A stretch of 64,000 nucleotides of DNA, from the NCBI RefSeq assembly GCF_022063185.1, contig NZ_CP091913.1:264501-328500 (forward strand). The letters run 5' to 3'. Below are positions 62,275 through 64,000 of the stretch, piece after piece; within the stretch, counting starts at the first letter, position 1; each line of letters begins with the position of its first letter. Source of the DNA: Nostoc sp. UHCC 0870 (lineage in GTDB: Bacteria; Cyanobacteriota; Cyanobacteriia; Cyanobacteriales; Nostocaceae). A model generated the notes under the pieces. That model was not told where the DNA came from, searched no databases, and worked only from the letters and a program-made list of their open reading frames with translations. A program made the position numbers and the translations under genes.

Positions 62275-63381
62275 TCATTGAATTGTAGTTTGCGGTTTTA
62301 GTTGCTCACAAATCTCTAGAAATTGAGTAGCAACAAGGGTTGAAGAAAAATTTTCTGCAACATACTGACTAGATAGGAAACCACGATTAATTACTTCATC
62401 TGGATGATCCAAGCAGTATCTCATGCAGGTGGCTAACTCTTGTATATCTTCATTTTTAAAGAAAAAGCCGTGTGTTCCAGCCAGTTCTGGTAATCCTCCC
62501 ACTTTTGAAACAATCGAGCAGGTTTGGGTACTAGAAGCTTCCAATACTACATAGCCGGCTGGTTCTTGCCACCGCGAAGGTACTACCAAAGCCAAAGCAT
62601 CCTGTAATTGTGCAATCACTTCTTGATTAGAAAGTTTCCCTAAAAATCTGACGTAATTTACAATTTCTAAACTAGATGTCAGTTGCTGTAATTTATTGGC
62701 TGTTCCTCCATCGCCTATAATCAAAATCTGAAAATGACGATTTTCATCTTTTAAAATTGATGCGGCTCTTAATAAAATATCTACTCCTTTATCTGCATCT
62801 AATCTGCCAACAAAAATAAATTTATAAGGCGTAGATAAGTTATGCAGATTTTTTGGCTGACTTTCAGACTTAATGACAATAGGATTATATAAAGTAACTA
62901 CTTGCCAAGGAAAAGCACAAGATTCCCCTAGAAAATTGCTACAAGCTGTGTGACGATTTGCTATGAGTGCAGTACCAAGTCTAGTCCCTAATCTTGCCCA
63001 TTTAACAAAGGTGAATAACTTCCATTTTAAAGGGTAGTTGGGTTTGGGTAAGGTATATTTGAATTCAGCTTGTAGCCTTTTGCCAAAGGACATCTGCTCA
63101 TATTGAGAGTGAATAGATTGATAAAAACAGTAGTGATATTTAATAATAATTTTTTTATTGAGGATTTTACATAATAGGGCAAATATTAAATCATTAGAAT
63201 TCATATGCACAATATCTGCCCAAAAAATAAGTTTTATCCAATTATTGATCTGCTCTTCTCTGGTAGAGATTGTTTTAACTTCTACACCTCTTGTTTCTAG
63301 TTCTGGTATGAGTGCATTAATGTATGTTATGACTCCAGCGATTTCATTCTTAAAATGTCTGTGTTGGATTAAAAGCTTCAT
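62275..63381 (-). CDS. Glycosyltransferase family 4
   Basis: A 368-residue GT4 enzyme. The N-terminal half has HRHFKNEIAGVITYINALIP and DIVHMNSNDLIFALL. The C-terminal donor-binding half has FIFVGRLDADKGVDILLRAA and then ALVVPSRWQEPAGYVVLEAS with the E...E pair (EPAGYVVLE). The C-terminal tail ends LEICEQLKP. It is separate from the polysaccharide operon by over 35 kb. Substrate unknown. Confidence 0.9.
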   Translation of the reverse strand: MKLLIQHRHFKNEIAGVITYINALIPELETRGVEVKTISTREEQINNWIKLIFWADIVHMNSNDLIFALLCKILNKKIIIKYHYCFYQSIHSQYEQMSFGKRLQAEFKYTLPKPNYPLKWKLFTFVKWARLGTRLGTALIANRHTACSNFLGESCAFPWQVVTLYNPIVIKSESQPKNLHNLSTPYKFIFVGRLDADKGVDILLRAASILKDENRHFQILIIGDGGTANKLQQLTSSLEIVNYVRFLGKLSNQEVIAQLQDALALVVPSRWQEPAGYVVLEASSTQTCSIVSKVGGLPELAGTHGFFFKNEDIQELATCMRYCLDHPDEVINRGFLSSQYVAENFSSTLVATQFLEICEQLKPQTTIQ

Positions 63382-64000
63382 AAAAAGTAACTATATTGAT
63401 AATTTGATCGTAAATTACCTTGCAAATTAATCGAGTCAGTTAGTTTTGTCAAACATACTTATATTAAATCAGCTGTTTATAATCCCAGAATTTGCGGTGC
63501 AGTTATCCCAAATCGACTATAAAACTGTAATCTACTCCAAAATGCTGCCTTTGAGAGCGATCGCTAACTAATCTTCAGTGCTAAACTAGTTTTAAGACTT
63601 CCTTTAGCATTAGCTAAAGCTGCAAAATTAGCAACTCTGCTGATAATCGGTAATGTAGAAGAGTCAGGGGACGTGGGAGACTGTTGTGCTAGATTTAGTT
63701 CCCAGGTTGCAAAGGGTGTGTCCCTGGCTAGTCAAGATGCAGATGCGACACAGGTGCAATTTCTCATACTGGATCTAATTGATGTTCGCCACTCAGTAGG
63801 GGTAACTTTCTCACCAAAGCTAATTCACCCCGGTGAGATCAACTCATATCCAGCACAGGTGCAAGTTTTACTAATTCCTGGCTAGAAGCAGACAAAGAGC
63901 AATAAATTTGTATTTGTGGCTTGGTTAAGTTATCAGATACAAGTCAAGCATCTGGGGAATTACAGAAAATTTTCGCGCTGAAGTGTTGACACTGAAGAAA
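63382..64000. other. Right-edge region without supported genes
   Basis: About 620 bases. A 70-codon plus-strand frame (63673-63885) has no recognisable sequence. A small hairpin CTTTAGCATTAGCTAAAG is present near 63602. I see no gene that I can support. Confidence 0.45.

Noticed and set aside
63673..63885. 70-codon plus-strand frame at the right edge
   Set aside because: No start signal and no recognised sequence.

Overview
The window looks like chromosome of a filamentous, heterocyst-type cyanobacterium (Nostoc/Anabaena group). The evidence is the very frequent HIP1 octamer GCGATCGC, many short tandemly repeated heptamers (for example CAAAATT, CCCCAAT, GTGCTGA), chlorophyll synthase, PetP, a PucC/BCH-type transporter, a PEP-CTERM protein and SLH-domain proteins, together with abundant small palindromic repeats. 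The species cannot be fixed from sequence alone.

Layout. 0.5-5.1 kb: RND efflux adaptor and pump. 5.2-9.4 kb: rubrerythrin, a MATE transporter, an orphan BrnA-type antitoxin beside a BrnT tail remnant, and a DUF39 (HcyBio) protein. 9.5-13.7 kb: RGG/proline-rich protein, TPR protein, a RelE/HigB-HigA toxin-antitoxin pair, and a GDT1/UPF0016 manganese exporter preceded by a clear yybP-ykoY manganese riboswitch with an overlapping terminator. 14.0-16.0 kb: a complete IS5-type element abutting a truncated, frameshifted ISAs1 transposase. 16.2-25.6 kb: a minus-strand surface-polysaccharide operon (ABC-2 permease, ABC ATPase, five glycosyltransferase genes, two of them domain fusions and one broken by a frameshift). 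25.9-28.7 kb: three Uma2 genes in a row, one split by an IS200/IS605 remnant and two trimmed at the C-terminus by copies of the same 35-base palindrome-rich repeat.

28.9-40.8 kb is a photosynthesis and membrane block: petP, a Get3/ArsA-like ATPase with a crystallin-like tail, chlG, an MDR dehydrogenase, two paralogous unknown proteins, an inositol monophosphatase-like enzyme, a PucC-type MFS protein, a Clp-fold serine proteinase, a peptidoglycan-binding protein and a voltage-sensor-like membrane protein. 41.3-48.4 kb is the rimP-nusA-ylxR-infB operon with an attenuator-like leader, ending in two small genes and a strong terminator.

48.7-58.1 kb is accessory: an SLH/beta-helix surface protein, tRNA-Thr(CGU), several nested miniature elements, and a 1405-residue TPR-CHAT protein with 14 almost identical 46-residue repeats. 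58.1-63.4 kb has an M42 peptidase, a PEP-CTERM SGNH hydrolase, an SLH lipoprotein and a glycosyltransferase.

The best candidates for new biology are the TPR-CHAT protein, whose repeats are homogenised except at a few columns, and a miniature-element family with 20-bp ends GCTACGGTGTACACACAAGT whose copies lie inside other palindromic repeats. The manganese switch and the PetP/Get3-like/ChlG neighbourhood also deserve attention.
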